Origin: Taeniopygia guttata
Taxonomy: Eukaryota > Chordata > Aves > Passeriformes > Estrildidae
Reading direction: 5' to 3'
DNA: 64,000 nucleotides
Assembly (NCBI RefSeq): GCF_048771995.1
Contig: NC_133026.1
Coordinates: forward strand, 147,712,501 to 147,776,500
Positions 50,136 through 63,100 of the stretch are shown in pieces. Made by a program: the position numbers and the translations under genes. Each line of letters begins with the position of its first letter. The stretch's first letter is position 1. The notes beneath the pieces were generated by a model, which made no database searches, was not told the DNA's origin, and worked only from the letters and a program-made list of their open reading frames with translations.

Positions 50136-50815
50136 CTCAGCCTCTCAGCCCTGCACCCTAAGCCCTCAGTCCCTCAGCTGTCCTTCAGCCCTGAGCCCCT
50201 CAGCCCTGAGCCCCTCCTCAGCCCTGAGCCCCTCCTCAGCCCTGAGCCCCTCAGCCCTGAGCCCTTCAGCCCTGAGCCCCTCAGCCCTGAGCCCCTCAGC
50301 CCTCAGCCCTTCAGCCCTCAGCCCTGAGCCCTTCAGCCCTGAGCCCCTCAGCCCTGAGCCCTTCAGCCCTGAGCCCCTCAGCCCTGAGCCCTTCAGTCCT
50401 GAGCCCTTCAGCCCTGAGCCCCTCAACCCCTCAGCCCTGAGCCCCTCAGCCCTGAGTCCCTCCTCAGCCCTGAGCCCCTCCTCAGCCCTGAGCCCCTCCT
50501 CAGCCCTGAGCCCCGAGCCCCTGAGCCCTTCAGCCCTGAGCCCCTCAGCCCTGAGCCCCTCCTCAGCCCTGAGCCCCTCAGCCCTGAGCCCCTCAGCCCC
50601 TGAGCCCTTCAGCCCTGAGCCCCTCAGCCCTGAGCCCCTCAGCCCTGAGCCTCTCAGCCCTGAGCCCCTCCTCAGCCCTGAGCCCCTCCTCAGCCCTGAG
50701 CCCCTCATCCTCCAGCACTTCATCCTTCCCACTCTCAACTCCCAGCCCCTCAGCTCCCACCTCCTCTATTCCACCCCTCAGCCCTGACACCTCCACACCT
50801 CAGAGCACAACTCAG
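50136..50815 (+). repeat. C-rich minisatellite (15-mer 'cagccctgagcccct' and 18-mer variants)
   Basis: A tandem array of CAGCCCTGAGCCCCT-like units covers the core at about 50,184-50,705, with degenerate flanks to about 50,136 and 50,815. Some units carry a three-base insertion (cccctcctcagccctgag). Others have cttcag instead of cctcag, and one tract has the order agccccgagcccctgagc. Unit lengths are multiples of three, so both strands stay open by chance: about 234 codons on plus (Ser-Pro-Ala-Leu-rich) and 190 on minus (Gly-Leu-Arg-Ala-Glu-rich). The array ends within about 50 bp of the DENND3 CpG island. The minus strand is G-rich, with repeated GGG and GGGG runs. Confidence 0.95.
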
Positions 50816-50892
50816 CTCCCAGCCCTTCGTACCCTCAGCGCTCACCCCAAAGCCCCACCCCCGCCCGGCCCACCGCACATATTACCATTCTG

Positions 50893-50932
50893 ATTGGCCA
50901 GAGATCTAAGAGTGACAGGAGAAACAGCCAAT
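50893..50932. promoter_or_regulatory. Pair of oppositely oriented CCAAT boxes (probable NF-Y sites)
   Basis: ATTGG at 50893-50897, within tctgattggcca, is a CCAAT box on the minus strand. CCAAT at 50928-50932, within cagccaatcaaa, is one on the plus strand. The cores are 35 bases apart, close to whole helical turns, and sit about 170-205 bases before the DENND3 ATG. Paired NF-Y sites at such spacing are common in CpG-island promoters. Binding is inferred. Confidence 0.65.
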
Positions 50933-51099
50933 CAAAGCGTGCAGAGCAGTGACGGACGGGAGGGTTCCCGTGCGCGGCACGGGCACTCCTCCCCACGCCG
51001 CGGGGCGGGCGCGGGCGGCGCTGAGGGCGGGAAGGCGCCGCCGTCCCGAGGGAAGAGCCGCTGCCCGCAGGGAAGGAGCCGCCCTGTCCCGGCTGTGCC

Positions 51100-51183
51100 A
51101 TGGAGGACGTGCTGCCCTCGGGCCTGCTGGAGATCTGTCTGCTGGTCGGTGCGTCCGCAGAGCGGGTGCGGGCGCTGCTCCAG
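51100..51183 (+). CDS. DENND3: DENND3 coding exon 1 (start codon)
   Basis: This exon encodes 28 residues, [20 protein letters not shown] followed by ERVRALLQ, and ends in phase 0 before a gtgagc donor. The start is supported in three ways. The context gccATGg is an ideal Kozak site. An in-frame TGA lies upstream at 51022-51024 with no in-frame ATG between. The PSGLLE-LC-LLGAS pattern matches the N-terminus I recall for mammalian DENND3. The exon lies inside a CpG island. Confidence 0.88.
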
Positions 51184-54100
51184 GTGAGCGGGGTTCGGGC
51201 GGGCGGTGCCAGTGTGTGGGGCTGGGTTTGTCAGCGCGGGGAGCTGAAATGTCCCAACAGAAAGTTGTTTTGACAGGCGAACGTCAGCAAAAGAGGGAGA
51301 GTTGGTAGCGGTGTGAGGTAGCTGCACTTTTCCAAAGGTCTGAGTTTAGATGGCGAACTCACCGTAGGTTTATATAAGCAGGGACAGCAAAACTCTTTAC
51401 GATGTGTTCTTTACCGGGTGTTATTGCACGACCTGTCTTCCGCTGGCGAGAAAAGCGAAAGATTAAAGGCTGATAACTTGTATCCTCAGGAAAACACGAG
51501 ATCTAAATCCCCGTCAGCTCAAGTGCTCTTTGATGTAATCTGAACCACTTGCATATAGCAGGAGTTGGGGGATCGGTTACTGCTTTGATTATATATTTTA
51601 TAATTTGTTTATAATTTTCCCACGTGGGCTCACAATGACAGCCCTCTCCTCCTGGTTCTGCTTGGTTCAAGTGTCCGACGGGTTTGTTCCATCCCTACGA
51701 GCTGCCCCGCAGTGGGAAGAGCTGTGGGAAGAGCTGTGGTGCCAGCACCTGCGGAAAAAGGCCAGATAGCTCCCAGGGATCTCAATTGCTCTGCTTGAAC
51801 TTGAATTTCATTTCGCTCTAATAGCATTAGATAAAGAAGTCTTTGTTGGGCTTGTTGCTTGTTCACTCTCTCAGGAGACGGCTTTTGCTGATGTCAGCTT
51901 CTTAAGTGATAACAGCCAAGCAGAGGTTCACATTCCAGGATCTCATTCATGTGTACCTTCAGAATGGGAAAATAGTTCCTAAATGTCAGCACCAGACTTT
52001 GAAATCAGTGTTTACATGGTGTTTTATCATAAGCGTGAGATGTGAACCCAAAGGAAAAGGAATTTCTTATTCATTCCAGTTCGCTTAGTTCTCACTGCTT
52101 TCTGAAAAAAAAAAACAACCCTGTGGAACAACAAATACAGAAAGCAGAAGCCATCCTGATATTCTGATCATACTGCAAGTTCTGAATTTCTGAATTTCTT
52201 TGCTCAAGATACAAAAACGGATCAGAAAAGAAAGTAGTCCCTTCTTTTGTCAGTATGAACTTCAGTAAAGTCTCTGCAAACTGTTGCATCACGGGGATTT
52301 CAGTCACTGTCTTAGGGAAAGCGTACAGATTTACTCCACTTCCTTTTCCTTCTGCAGCACTATCTACATGAGGAGAGGGTAATATGTTTATAATGGCTAA
52401 TTTTAGTGACTGTAGAAAGAAAAGACTTTACTGAGCGAAGATAACATTCCTAAATGAAAGTAGTGGATCTGTGATGATATCTACAAATTAAACAGTGGGC
52501 AAAAATTCTGATAGTGCTTCAAATCGTGGTCTTCTCAGTGTGTTGGTGCATTCTTAGCTGTACTGAAACATGGAATGATAAAGTGAATTAAGTCAATGGG
52601 ACTATGATGTAACCCACCCTCAAAATAAGAAAAGTTTTGTATGATTGATCTGTTGTTGACAGGGATGCCAGGAAAAAAAAAAAGTTTTCCACTGAAGCTG
52701 CTGAAACTGCTGTCATCTGTTGCTTATCCTTATTGCCAAGAAACTTGTCACTCAGAGATTTCAATTTGAAAAGATCAAAGGCTGCTATTTTCAGCTAGAG
52801 ATTTCTTTCTTAGTACTGGAAGTGTGTATTTTGTAAGAATGACATGAACAGAAGGGATGCTTCTTTTCCCTAAATTACCTACAGCTATAAAGCCGAGTTT
52901 TGGTTTGGCAAGCATGTGCAAGCTGTCCATGACATGTCTCAGATCTTTGACAGGTTCTGCTGGTGGATTCTGCATTTGCCCACCACAGTCAGTGGTACAG
53001 AGCTGCCTTGTGCATTCTGACCCTGCTGATGCAGACACAACCACCAAAACAATTTTTCCTGCTTCTCTAATGCATCCCTGGCTGTCAAGGTACCTGAAAA
53101 GAATGAGGTGTGATCAGATTGAGCATCAGTCAGCAGCATGTGCTTGTTGCAGTGAAAAAGCACCTGGAAAAGCCCTAGAAGTGAATCAACAAAGCCAAGT
53201 GCAAGGTGCTGCCCCTGAGTCAGGGCAGTCCCTACTCTTGGTACAGACTGGGTGATGCAAGGAGCCCTGACAAGAACTTGGGAGTGGTGGTGGATGAGAG
53301 GTTGGACATGCCCTGGCCATGTGCACTTGCAGCCCAGAAAGCCAAACATGTCCTGGCCTGCATCCAAAGCGGTATGGGCAGCAGATGAGGGAGGAGATTC
53401 AACCCCTGTGTTCTACCTGGAGTGCTAATCCAGCTCTGGAGTCCTAAGCACAGGAAAGATATGGAGCTCTTGGGATTGGGTCCAGAAGAGGGCCACAAAG
53501 ATTATTAGAGGAGCACTTCTCATATGAGAAAAGGCTGAGAGAGTTGGGGCTGTTTGGCCTTGAGAAGAAGAGCCTCTGGGGCCACTTTATTGTGGACTTT
53601 CAGTACCTGAAGGGGCTCCAAGAGAGATGGAGAGGACTTCTGACAAAGGTATGGAGTGATAGAACGGGGTAAATGGCTTCAACTGAGAGAGGGCAGATTA
53701 GATATTAGGGAGAATTTTACTGTGAAGGTGGTGAGGCACTGGTACAGGTTTCTCAGGGAAGCTGTGGATGCCCCATCCCTGGAAGTGTTCAAGGTCAAAT
53801 TGAGTGGGGCTTTGGGTGTCTCAGTCTAGTGGAAGATGCTCCTGCCCATGGCAGGAGGATTCAAATGAGATGATAATTTAAGGTCCCTCCCAACCCAAGC
53901 TGTTGTGTGATTGTCTGATGAGCAACTGTGTAATGGCCTACTTCATCAGGACTGTGGCTCACAGGCAAAGGGAAGGGATTATTGCTATTCTCGTTATTAT
54001 CAAAACCCTTGAGTTCACATCTGGAACATTGTCCCAAATTTGGGTACCTTTTTACTGAAGAACTGCTGGCAAACAGGAGTGAGACTAGAAGAAGCTGCGC

Positions 54101-57100
54101 TGAGGGCTGGGGCATAAGGGAGGAAGAATCTCCTTCCCAAGGGACTTCTGAAACTTGACTGGATGAAACCCAATGCAACCAGACCTAATGTCAACCTTAT
54201 CATTAGTTTGTGCAAAATGTTGCACAAGAATCTGCGGAGATCATCCTACAATTGTTTGGGTTGGAAGGGACCTTAAAGATCACCCAGTTCCAATGCCCCT
54301 GCCATGGGGCAGGAACACCTTTCACTAAACCAGGTTGCTCAAAGCTCCATCCAGCCTGACTTTGGACACTTCCAGAGATGGAGCATTCACAGCTTCTCTG
54401 GGCAACCTGTTCCAGTGCCTCACCACCCTGACAATAAAGAATTTCTTCCTAATAGCTAAACTAAACCTGCCCTCTGTTGGTTTAAAACCATTCCCTTTTG
54501 TCCTATTACTACAACTTAATTGTCCTGCCCAATCTAATTTTTGAGGCTTCATACTTTCCCTCCGTAATTATTTGTTAAAGAAACTAGTTCTTTCATGACA
54601 TTCAAAGTGAAATTAACTTCTTCAATGATGGGAAGAGGAGAATGAGGTCAAGGAAACACCAGATAGCTGAAGTCATGCTCTGATTTGTGGTTTTAACGCA
54701 CTACTGTTTGTATCTAAATAGTGCAGTCATTGTAAAAGTCTCGTATCAGTGTCCTTTACAGCAGCACTGTTACGGGAACACTGTCAAATGGGGATGGAAT
54801 AAAATCCCCCACTGCTGTTTGTAAGAAGCTCTGTATGATGCAAGGAGATTCGGTAGCAAGAATCTACAAAAGGGAAGTATTTCAAAGTGAAGCAGTAACA
54901 GTAGCAGCAGAAAAGATAAAATGTTCAAAGAACAGAGAAACAAGTGAATGTTGCTCTGTTGCTGCCTATTCACTATCCCTGAACTCAAGGGGTAAAAAAG
55001 TGACTTTGGTCAAGACATTAATATGAGCTGACTCAAATGCTGGAGACTGAGTCAGTGGGTCAGTGACAGTGCTGACAATGCTGTTCTGTGGGGAAAAGTG
55101 GTGTTTAATGTCTCTGTAGTAGTTCAAGACATCAAGGATCTGCCATTTCAGGAACTGTTAGGCTGTGAAGCCATTAAATTGCTGGCTGCCCTCCAGCACT
55201 TTGGAGCACAGAGATGCCTCAGTGTAAGTCAGGGATTGCCCTGTCAAAGCATCTCTGTGTGCAAACCTCAGCAGGGCAAATCTGCCAAGCTGAGAATGCT
55301 GCTGTTGGAGTATGTCTGTGTTTTTCTTGCATAACAGCCTCAGGGCTGAGCCTTAATTCTTAATTTCCTCCTGAAATGTTTAGCTGCATGCTAGTTTGAG
55401 GGTGATCATGGTGAATTTATCTGTGTTTCCAGTTTCTTCATTGCCTTTGTCAACTGCCAGCTAAGGAAAAGACACTTTAAGTTCTTAGAATGTGAGGATG
55501 TGGCACTCAGTACCCCAATTTGTGATGTGCTTTTTAAAGTCATTGCTATCTTTTGACTACCCCATTGGATACTTACCTGAACTTTTATTTTCCACATCAA
55601 TTTACTTCTAGTTCAGGCTCTTTGTTCATTAGAAGTGTGTTTTTTCACTTCTTATTTTTAGTGAAGTTTCTTTAGAATATCCTGTTATAAATACAGTGTA
55701 GTTTGTGGAATTTAAGAGACCATAATTAGCATGTAATGAAGCATTCTTTCACATTTTTCCTGTGATGCTCAAATGTGGAAAAGAAAACTGTTAGAGGACA
55801 TATCTGCTGGGATGTAAGAGCTGAGACTTCTGGCTCACAACCTGGACAGTGGAAGATTGGTAACAGAGCTTTCTATGTTGTAGCTATTTAAAAAAAAAAA
55901 AAAGGGAAATGATGGGTGAGGCCAGACCTGGCTCTCAAGGGGCATCTTGCATCATATCTGGTGATAAAAGCAGCATGTGTGCTTCACCTCCTCTGAAGAT
56001 GTTTGCAAAAAGTTAAAAACAAAACAACTTTTTACCACAGTGGGGGCTCGCCTTTCCTGTTTCCAAATATCTGTTGGTTAAACAAAGCTTTTGCTTGTTT
56101 TTTCAGCCTTGCAGGAAGAATTGAAGTTGCAATGAAGTAATTGGAAATGCAGCTACTTGGCTTGACTGTCTGGTTAAGAATACAAAAAATGCTTCCCAGT
56201 ATGAGGAAATCTCTCTGATCACTTCCTCCACAGCTTTTCATTGCAGGGCAGTGAGGGCTTTCAGGCCAGCCATACTTTGCAAAGCTGCCTGTGAAAAATG
56301 TTGTAATTTCATACATGCTCTTGGGATGCCTGTTCCACTGAGTCATCAGTATATGGAGGGATTCTCATGGCTTCAGTGTCTTAAAGTTGTGTTTATTGTA
56401 GCAATGATTGTAGTTTTTAATTGTGCCTTGTTAATTGCCTTATAAAGTTAAGCATTGCCTTGTGAAAGTCTGTGTTTGTGTTTTTTAGGGTTTTGGATTT
56501 TTTTTTTTTTTGGTGCACATTATTTATTCTGAGTTGAAAGGAAGTTTTTCCTGAAGTCAAACAAAGACTTATCTAAGAGGCTCAGCTGTTTCTCTTTCTT
56601 TTCTTTTATTTATTGCCTGATTTTTTTATTGCCAGTGTTTGTTTTAAATATAGTTTAAGTATATCTTAACACTGAAAAGGAGGAAATATGGTATTTGATA
56701 TCTGTTAATTTCTTTTGACAAAGGCATAATACTAATATAGGACATTTTGAATGATGAAGGATTCCTTGCCTGCTAAAAATGCCCATTTTCCTTGCATTAA
56801 CATACATAAAGCAAAAACTTAAAAGGAAAAATCAATTATTTAGGAAGCAGTAAAATATATTTGAAACCCACAATTTTAGGGGTAGAAGAAAACTAGGGTT
56901 AAAAATTATGAAAAAAACCCCACATATCAGGATGAGTGTCAACTTTGTGTTTGTTTTATTTGTTGTTTTTTTTTTTCTATAGGGCACTCAAAGAAAACTC
57001 AAAAATCTTCCTCCCCTTGATCCAGAAGTTCTTTCTGTATTTGTGCCTCCGTTTATCGGCAGAGATGATGTTCAGATGATTAATGCTGGTAATAACTTGA

Positions 57101-60100
57101 ATAAAAGCAAACGCCGATCCTTCCGAAAGAAAAAAGAGAGACCCAAGGTTGAAAATGTCAAGAGCCTCAACGGGGAGCAGAAAGCACCTGACACAGAAGA
57201 TGTGACAGTTCCAAAGGACATTGACCTTATTGCTTTGCCACAGCTCTGCTTCCCAGGTACATGAGGGTTCACACTTCTTGTTGAGATCTGCTTTAATGTA
57301 AATATTTCTTGACCCATAGCTCAGCCCTAATTTTTTAGCCCATGCTGGTAAATCTTGGTTTGAGTGAAATACAAACATGCACACACTTGAAAAATTATTT
57401 TTCACCCCAAAATGGCTGAGTACTCTCTCACCTTTCATTTGGCGTTTTGATATACCTGAAGTAGTGAATATTTTCTCCAGGTTTAATTGGAGAAATTGTA
57501 ATATGTGTGTCATTATTGCAGACCCTTTTAATGTCTTGGGGGAAAAAAAGTAATTTAAGCCCATTTATTGTATTTTGTCTCTGAAAAGGCAGAATAATTT
57601 CATTTTTGCCTCTTCAGTAATATGCAGCTTACAACCTCTCTAACAACTTTTAGTTCAAGTGGTCTGTATATTACATTTTAATCCTTTAAAATGAAGCATT
57701 TCTCTTGAAATGAAGTGGCAGTGTGCAGTATTTGTCATGAATTGTTTTTCACACAACTGTAGTTAAATATATAATTAAAGATATAGTTGCTGCCTTCATT
57801 TCAGGAGGACTTTATGTAACTTCTGAATCAAAAGAGGACTACATCCATTTCCTGGTCTTCACTGACGTCTGTGGTAACAGAACATATGGTGTTGTTGCAC
57901 AGTACTACCAGTCTATGCAAGTAAGTTATTTAACTCATTCTTCTGTTGAAACATATTAAAATATATAAAAGCAAAATACTTTGAGAAAAATGTGGGATTC
58001 AGTTTATCAAATTAGTTAACAGGTGTGTTTTTATGTTAGGAGGCATACAGGACAAGTCATACTTTTATATTGCCACTTTAAATGAAGCACTTTAGAACAC
58101 ACTGCATTAGGAAAAACTGTTATTGATTAAATTTAGGAGATTTGGATATTTAGGAGCAGAATTTATCCCTTGGATGTTTTTTTTGATAAAGATTGTTCTT
58201 TCTAAATACATTTTGTGCTGAAATTCTTTTTAATACACGTTGCTAAAGTCTTGTAGGCTGACATTTTTCTGAAGACGTAAAGGGGATAGACATCAAAATC
58301 CCTTTGAAATATAGAGGGAATTGGATATCACATCTCTAAGGTTCTCAAGAAAATATTAGCCATAAATTCATGATTAACACAAAGTCATTAATGTGCAGTT
58401 TTCTTGCAGGATGGCTCCACCTCCTCAAATGGGCAGGGCCATTGGGAATCTGCGCAGACTGGGAAGGTGCCTCTCTGTTTTGTACCCTGTGCTGTTTGTG
58501 TTATATCCAGATACCCATATTTTAGTGCCCTCAAGGATTGTCTCTCTTGGTAAGATTTGCTTCCCTGTGTGTTTCTGCTGGAAATGATTGCAGGTTTTTA
58601 ATACATGCAATTTGATTGATGTGGTGAGGAGGGCTGTGTGATGCTAAAGCAGTGGTTAGTTTATGTTTAGGTTTTGTGGGAAAGGAAAAGAAGAAATGCT
58701 ATGTCAATGTTGCCCAGACAGTAAGTGCAAATTCTGTATACCAAGGGTATTAGCTATGATGTTGTCTTAATTTTCTTGGGGGGTTTTTGCTAATGTGTAG
58801 GGAATGGATATTTTACAGATACTATTGACTTTTTTTGGAGTGGTTTTTTCCACTCTTATGAAAATCGCTTTCAAAGCACAAAAAGCTTTTTATAATGAAC
58901 CAAATAAATGTCATAAGAACATGAGTATATGTATTAATAAGCAGTTAATGACACATTAGGGAAATAATCCAAGTCACTTGAGGAAGTAGAATGGTTACTT
59001 GGATGTTGTAGAGCTAGGAGAGAAATTCTTAGGATACACTGGTTAGAAACAGTCAAATACTCTGCAGTGTAGATAATGTAAAAGGTAAGTGAACATGTTA
59101 TTAAGTAATTTATCTTATTTTCAGGTTACTTTATTGTTAAATTGTTAAGATCTATTTTGGATTAAAACCTTCTCACATCAGGGATCTGCCTGGGTACATT
59201 GGACATTACTGGGTATCTTCACTTGCAGACCTGTTGTCCAAAGGTAGAGGAGGTTTTCTTCACTAAATTTCAGTCAAGATTTCTAGAGTCAAATCTGAAT
59301 CCAGTTGCAGGTACTTGCTTCTTGTACAGAAAGATGTTGGGGTTTTAGGTTGGAGCTTGAGTATTCCCCTTTGCTTGGCTGGTGCTTGTATCCCGAGCAG
59401 ATGAGCAAGGGAGCACTCCCTGGGCACCAGCTGAGGTGCATCCCCAGCCCCTAACCTGGCTCCAGCCCAAATGAGCCCTGAGCACTCATTTCCCCAGCCC
59501 ATGCACCTCTTCTTCCCTGTGCTGTGGATTTAGATCTTCTTGGAGCACTGACTGGCTTTCCCTGGGCTGCATGAAGAGAGCCCTGGAGGAGCAAAGCAGT
59601 GCCTTCCTCCTGGGCATTTTAGACATTGACTCAAAAAGGCTGTGAGATCAGAAATTAGTCACTCTGGCAGCCCTTTTAAGGGCATGTACCTCTGCTCTGT
59701 CATTTAAAAAGCATTAGTGAAGGGGTTTAATGTGGACAAGGCACTTCAACATGAGGGGAACAGGGTGTACACAGGCCAGGGTGAAATCAAAATAAATGTT
59801 CAGTGAAATAGGAAAACAAACATTTCCTTCTTTTCTCCTTTCCGGCCCAGATCACTCCCCCCTCCTTTATATTTAAGTGAATTACATCAGCTCTTGGTAT
59901 TGCAGGAACTGATTCACTGCTGCCTTTCATAAGTCTCAAATCTCAAATCACTGCTAATCTGCATATGGAACTCTTCCAACTCTGACTACAGCTGTGGCTA
60001 CTGTTTCCATCCAGCTTTTATAGTGGGATTCCTGCTGCTTTTCTACTGTGAGCTCAGCCTGTGAGAGGGTTCACCTCACCTCATCTTTCCACTGGGTGGG

Positions 60101-63100
60101 AAATGGATTCAGCTAGACAGTTACAGTACCCATCAGTGGTTTATGTTGAGTAATCATAAGTGAGTAATTTCTTCTCTGAAGCGTGACATCTCTGAGCTGG
60201 GAGAAGCAGTCAAATGGCAAATGGATTTTAAAGGAGCCCACTGAGGGAGAAGTGGGAAAATCTTCAGGACAGCCATGGAAAATTCCAGATGTTGTAAAAG
60301 TGTCTCTAGTTCTTGTATCTATTTAGAGACTGTAACCAGATAGAGTTAACCCTCTAGATCTGCTTCTGCCTCTGGGTGGGTATTTTAAACTTAATAATTA
60401 TTCAGACATTATAATTAAACACCTCTGCCTTGATCACATATAGTAGGGTTTGGCTCCTATTTAAAACATTTATGTCCACAGATGGCTTTTCTCTTTTGAG
60501 TCTGTACTGGTTTCTGAGAGGAGTTCAGTTGTTCCATCTGAGCTTCAGTTGTACTGAAGCTGATCAATTCAGTTGTACAATCTGAGCTTAAAGTGATTTG
60601 TAAATATGTGATAATTATAGGGAAGTTCAACAGGACAATAACCTTCCATGTTAGTCTTGTGTGTTGTCTTGGTCTTTTAACTGGGGAATTTTTCACACAG
60701 CTGCAATTTTTCACACACTCTTCCCCTTTTTGCTGTTGCAACTGTGAGATGGGAGTGTGTGTAACTGGAGGGGGCGGGGAATGCCAGTGACAGAGCTGAA
60801 TTTGGTGTTGGCATTTCCCACAGTGCTGAAACTCAACTGATTGGGTTTCCATTAAATTTTATTATGTTTTTTTTTTTTTCTTTAATTTCCTTCTTCTTTA
60901 TAGTATTTAATGACTCGTTTCAGAATGTCTGCCCTTCTGGTTTTGGTGTCTTGGGTTTTTTTTAGAAACAGTGTTTCACTGTGCCAGAGTACACTAGGGT
61001 GGAGGGAAGGGAAGGGGTGGAGTGGTACCGGTATTCCTTATTTTGGTTGTACTACTGAAATGTTTCCATGTGGCATGGAACAGCTGCTGGGGTGTATGGC
61101 TGTTCTGAATGCAACATGAACAATTGCAGCCAAGACCTCTATGAGGTATTTTGAGTGTACAAAATATCTCTGTACAGCTGGAAATGTTCTGACTTTTTGG
61201 AAGATTACAAAGCACTGACATTGTATTTCTGTAAACCAGAAAGGGAGTTACTGTGTGTCATCAGGTGGCCAATGGGTTAATAATCTAATTAAGTGGTTTT
61301 GTTGCTTGAATGTACTCAGGTAGCAGTGCCTCTTATACTTAACAGATAATAACACCTTCAACAGCACACTTGTATCCTTGGTATGCTGCAGAGCTGTTTT
61401 GCAGGATGCTTCCACTGATTAATGATTCTCCAGTGAGGAATTCTGAAAGCACGTGCTGGTGAACCTCAAACCACCTATTTCTAGTGTGTAGCCCTTTCAT
61501 TGTGATAACTAGTGCAGGAATGCTGTTGCTCCTGAAGATCTGATGTTGAAGTAGCATCTAAAGGGGTTCTGCTTCCATTCAGGATGATTTTCTGCAGCAA
61601 AAAGTTTATTTTTCCTCCAGAATTCTGTGCATAGATTATTTTCTTCAGTACCTAAGTGCACAGAATTGCTCATAGGTGAGGTGGTACTTGTTTTCAGTCA
61701 CAATAATCATCAAAAGTATTTTTTAATGTAAGTATTCCTAAATAAAATTCAGGTTCCTGAACTTTTTCAAGTGACAGAGTAAAAATCACAACTAAAAACT
61801 AAACCAAGCTAAGATGCACAGGCAATATCAAGATATAAATCCATGCAGGTGCTTTGAACTGCAAGGGAATCTACAAGCTGTCATCATAGTAATGAAGGTC
61901 TTTGTATTCTGTGCCATTAATTTTATAACTAATTTCCATATTGCTAGCACTCAGTGCTTCCAAATCCAGAACATTTTGTGTGGGGTGTGTCTGCCTTTCC
62001 CCAGAGCAAGCAGATGTGCACCTAAATGGTTTCACAGCACGCTGGCTGTTGGATTATTCTCCCTTTTTTGAAGTGGTTTGGTTTAACTTGAGAGGTTTTG
62101 GCACTTCGCACATGTAGTATTACCTCAATCTGTTATACTGCATGAAAAGTGAAATATTCCTGGCAGTAATCTCCTGGATGAACTCCTGTCTTGGATGGAT
62201 GAATAGGCTCCATTCAAACAGTAAATCTTCCAACCTGTGTATTCATCCTTTCAGCTGCCTTGAGAAAAGGTGGGAGTGTGCAAATGGCTCCCAGCTCTGA
62301 GGCAGTACAAAGGGTCTATTCTGAGCTGCTCTTGCTTTGTGAAACACCTGTCTGTGGACAGTTAATAGCAGTAATGAAAGGTTCATAAACTCCTTAGCTC
62401 TCCACTTGAGTGTTTCAGAGATTACTTCATTTATTTCTGCAGACATCTGCAGTGCAGAGCTGTCAGCTGCTGTTAGGCTGCATTAATGGGGCACCATGTC
62501 CTGAATAGGGAACTCTGACTGTCCTCTCTGTACATCTGCTGCTTTCTCTGTCATGTTGTGTCTGTTGTGACATTTACTTCTTGATAAGAGCTTTTTGACT
62601 CAAAGGAAACAGAAAAAAAAAGGCAGGTCTGCTTACTCTGTTTGGCTAAATCTGAGGCATCACTAAGTGTGACAGAGTATTTGTTTAAATGGACGGTTCA
62701 GCTGTCTGGTTTTCTTTGATAATTCTTAAATTCCCCTTTCTCTGCACCCCTAAAGAGCTGATGGACTTTTTGGGAGTATTTATGTAACAGCCCAGGGTTT
62801 CCTTCAAATAGGAAAATAGTGAATTTAAATATTTCATTTGAAAGGGCAGTAATATATGACAGAATATTTTTTTTTCCTGACATCTAAATGCTGTACACAA
62901 ATATGGTGTGCTGGATCCTTATATATCTCTTAACCTATTTAGTTGCTTCCTTGCTGAAGAGCAAGTGTTCTTCTGCAGGAAACCAGTAAAGCTGCAAACT
63001 GAAGTAAAACCTTCAGGGAGAAGACAACCATATTCAGTTCCCAGTTTCTCTCTATATATATATATTTGCAGGTCTAGATTTCTGAGTTCGTAAATATTTG

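Larger units (their letters stand above)
50860..51330 (+). promoter_or_regulatory. DENND3: CpG-island promoter of DENND3
   Basis: CpG dinucleotides become abruptly frequent here compared with the CpG-poor flanks. The densest stretch is about 50,985-51,200, around and downstream of the probable transcription start. No TATA box is placed convincingly, as expected of a broad CpG-island promoter. Two CCAAT boxes and a TGACG half-CRE (50950-50954) lie 150-210 bases before the ATG. The exact transcription start cannot be read from sequence alone. Confidence 0.85.
51184..56982 (+). other. DENND3: DENND3 intron 1
   Basis: A 5,799 nt intron from the gtgagc donor to the ctatag acceptor. It contains a plus-strand CR1 3' fragment (about 53,190-53,920), an older plus-strand remnant (about 54,010-54,200) and a minus-strand CR1 3' fragment (about 54,241-54,520). 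Outside these I see only AT-rich sequence with short A and T runs and no additional coding exon. Confidence 0.85.

Noticed and set aside
50083..50796. Open frames of 234 and 190 codons
   Set aside because: They are translations of a minisatellite whose units are multiples of three; no domain and no supporting splice structure.
54325..54552. Minus-strand frame ending the CR1 ORF2 protein as a host gene
   Set aside because: It is the C-terminal part of a truncated CR1 copy, not a host gene.
56977..57564. Minus-strand frame of 195 codons over DENND3 exon 2
   Set aside because: It is antisense to a clearly conserved plus-strand exon and has no recognisable domain.
58393..58587. Plus-strand frame of 64 codons starting at 58393
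   Set aside because: It covers exon 4 in the wrong phase; the correct phase gives the conserved uDENN sequence and joins both neighbouring exons.
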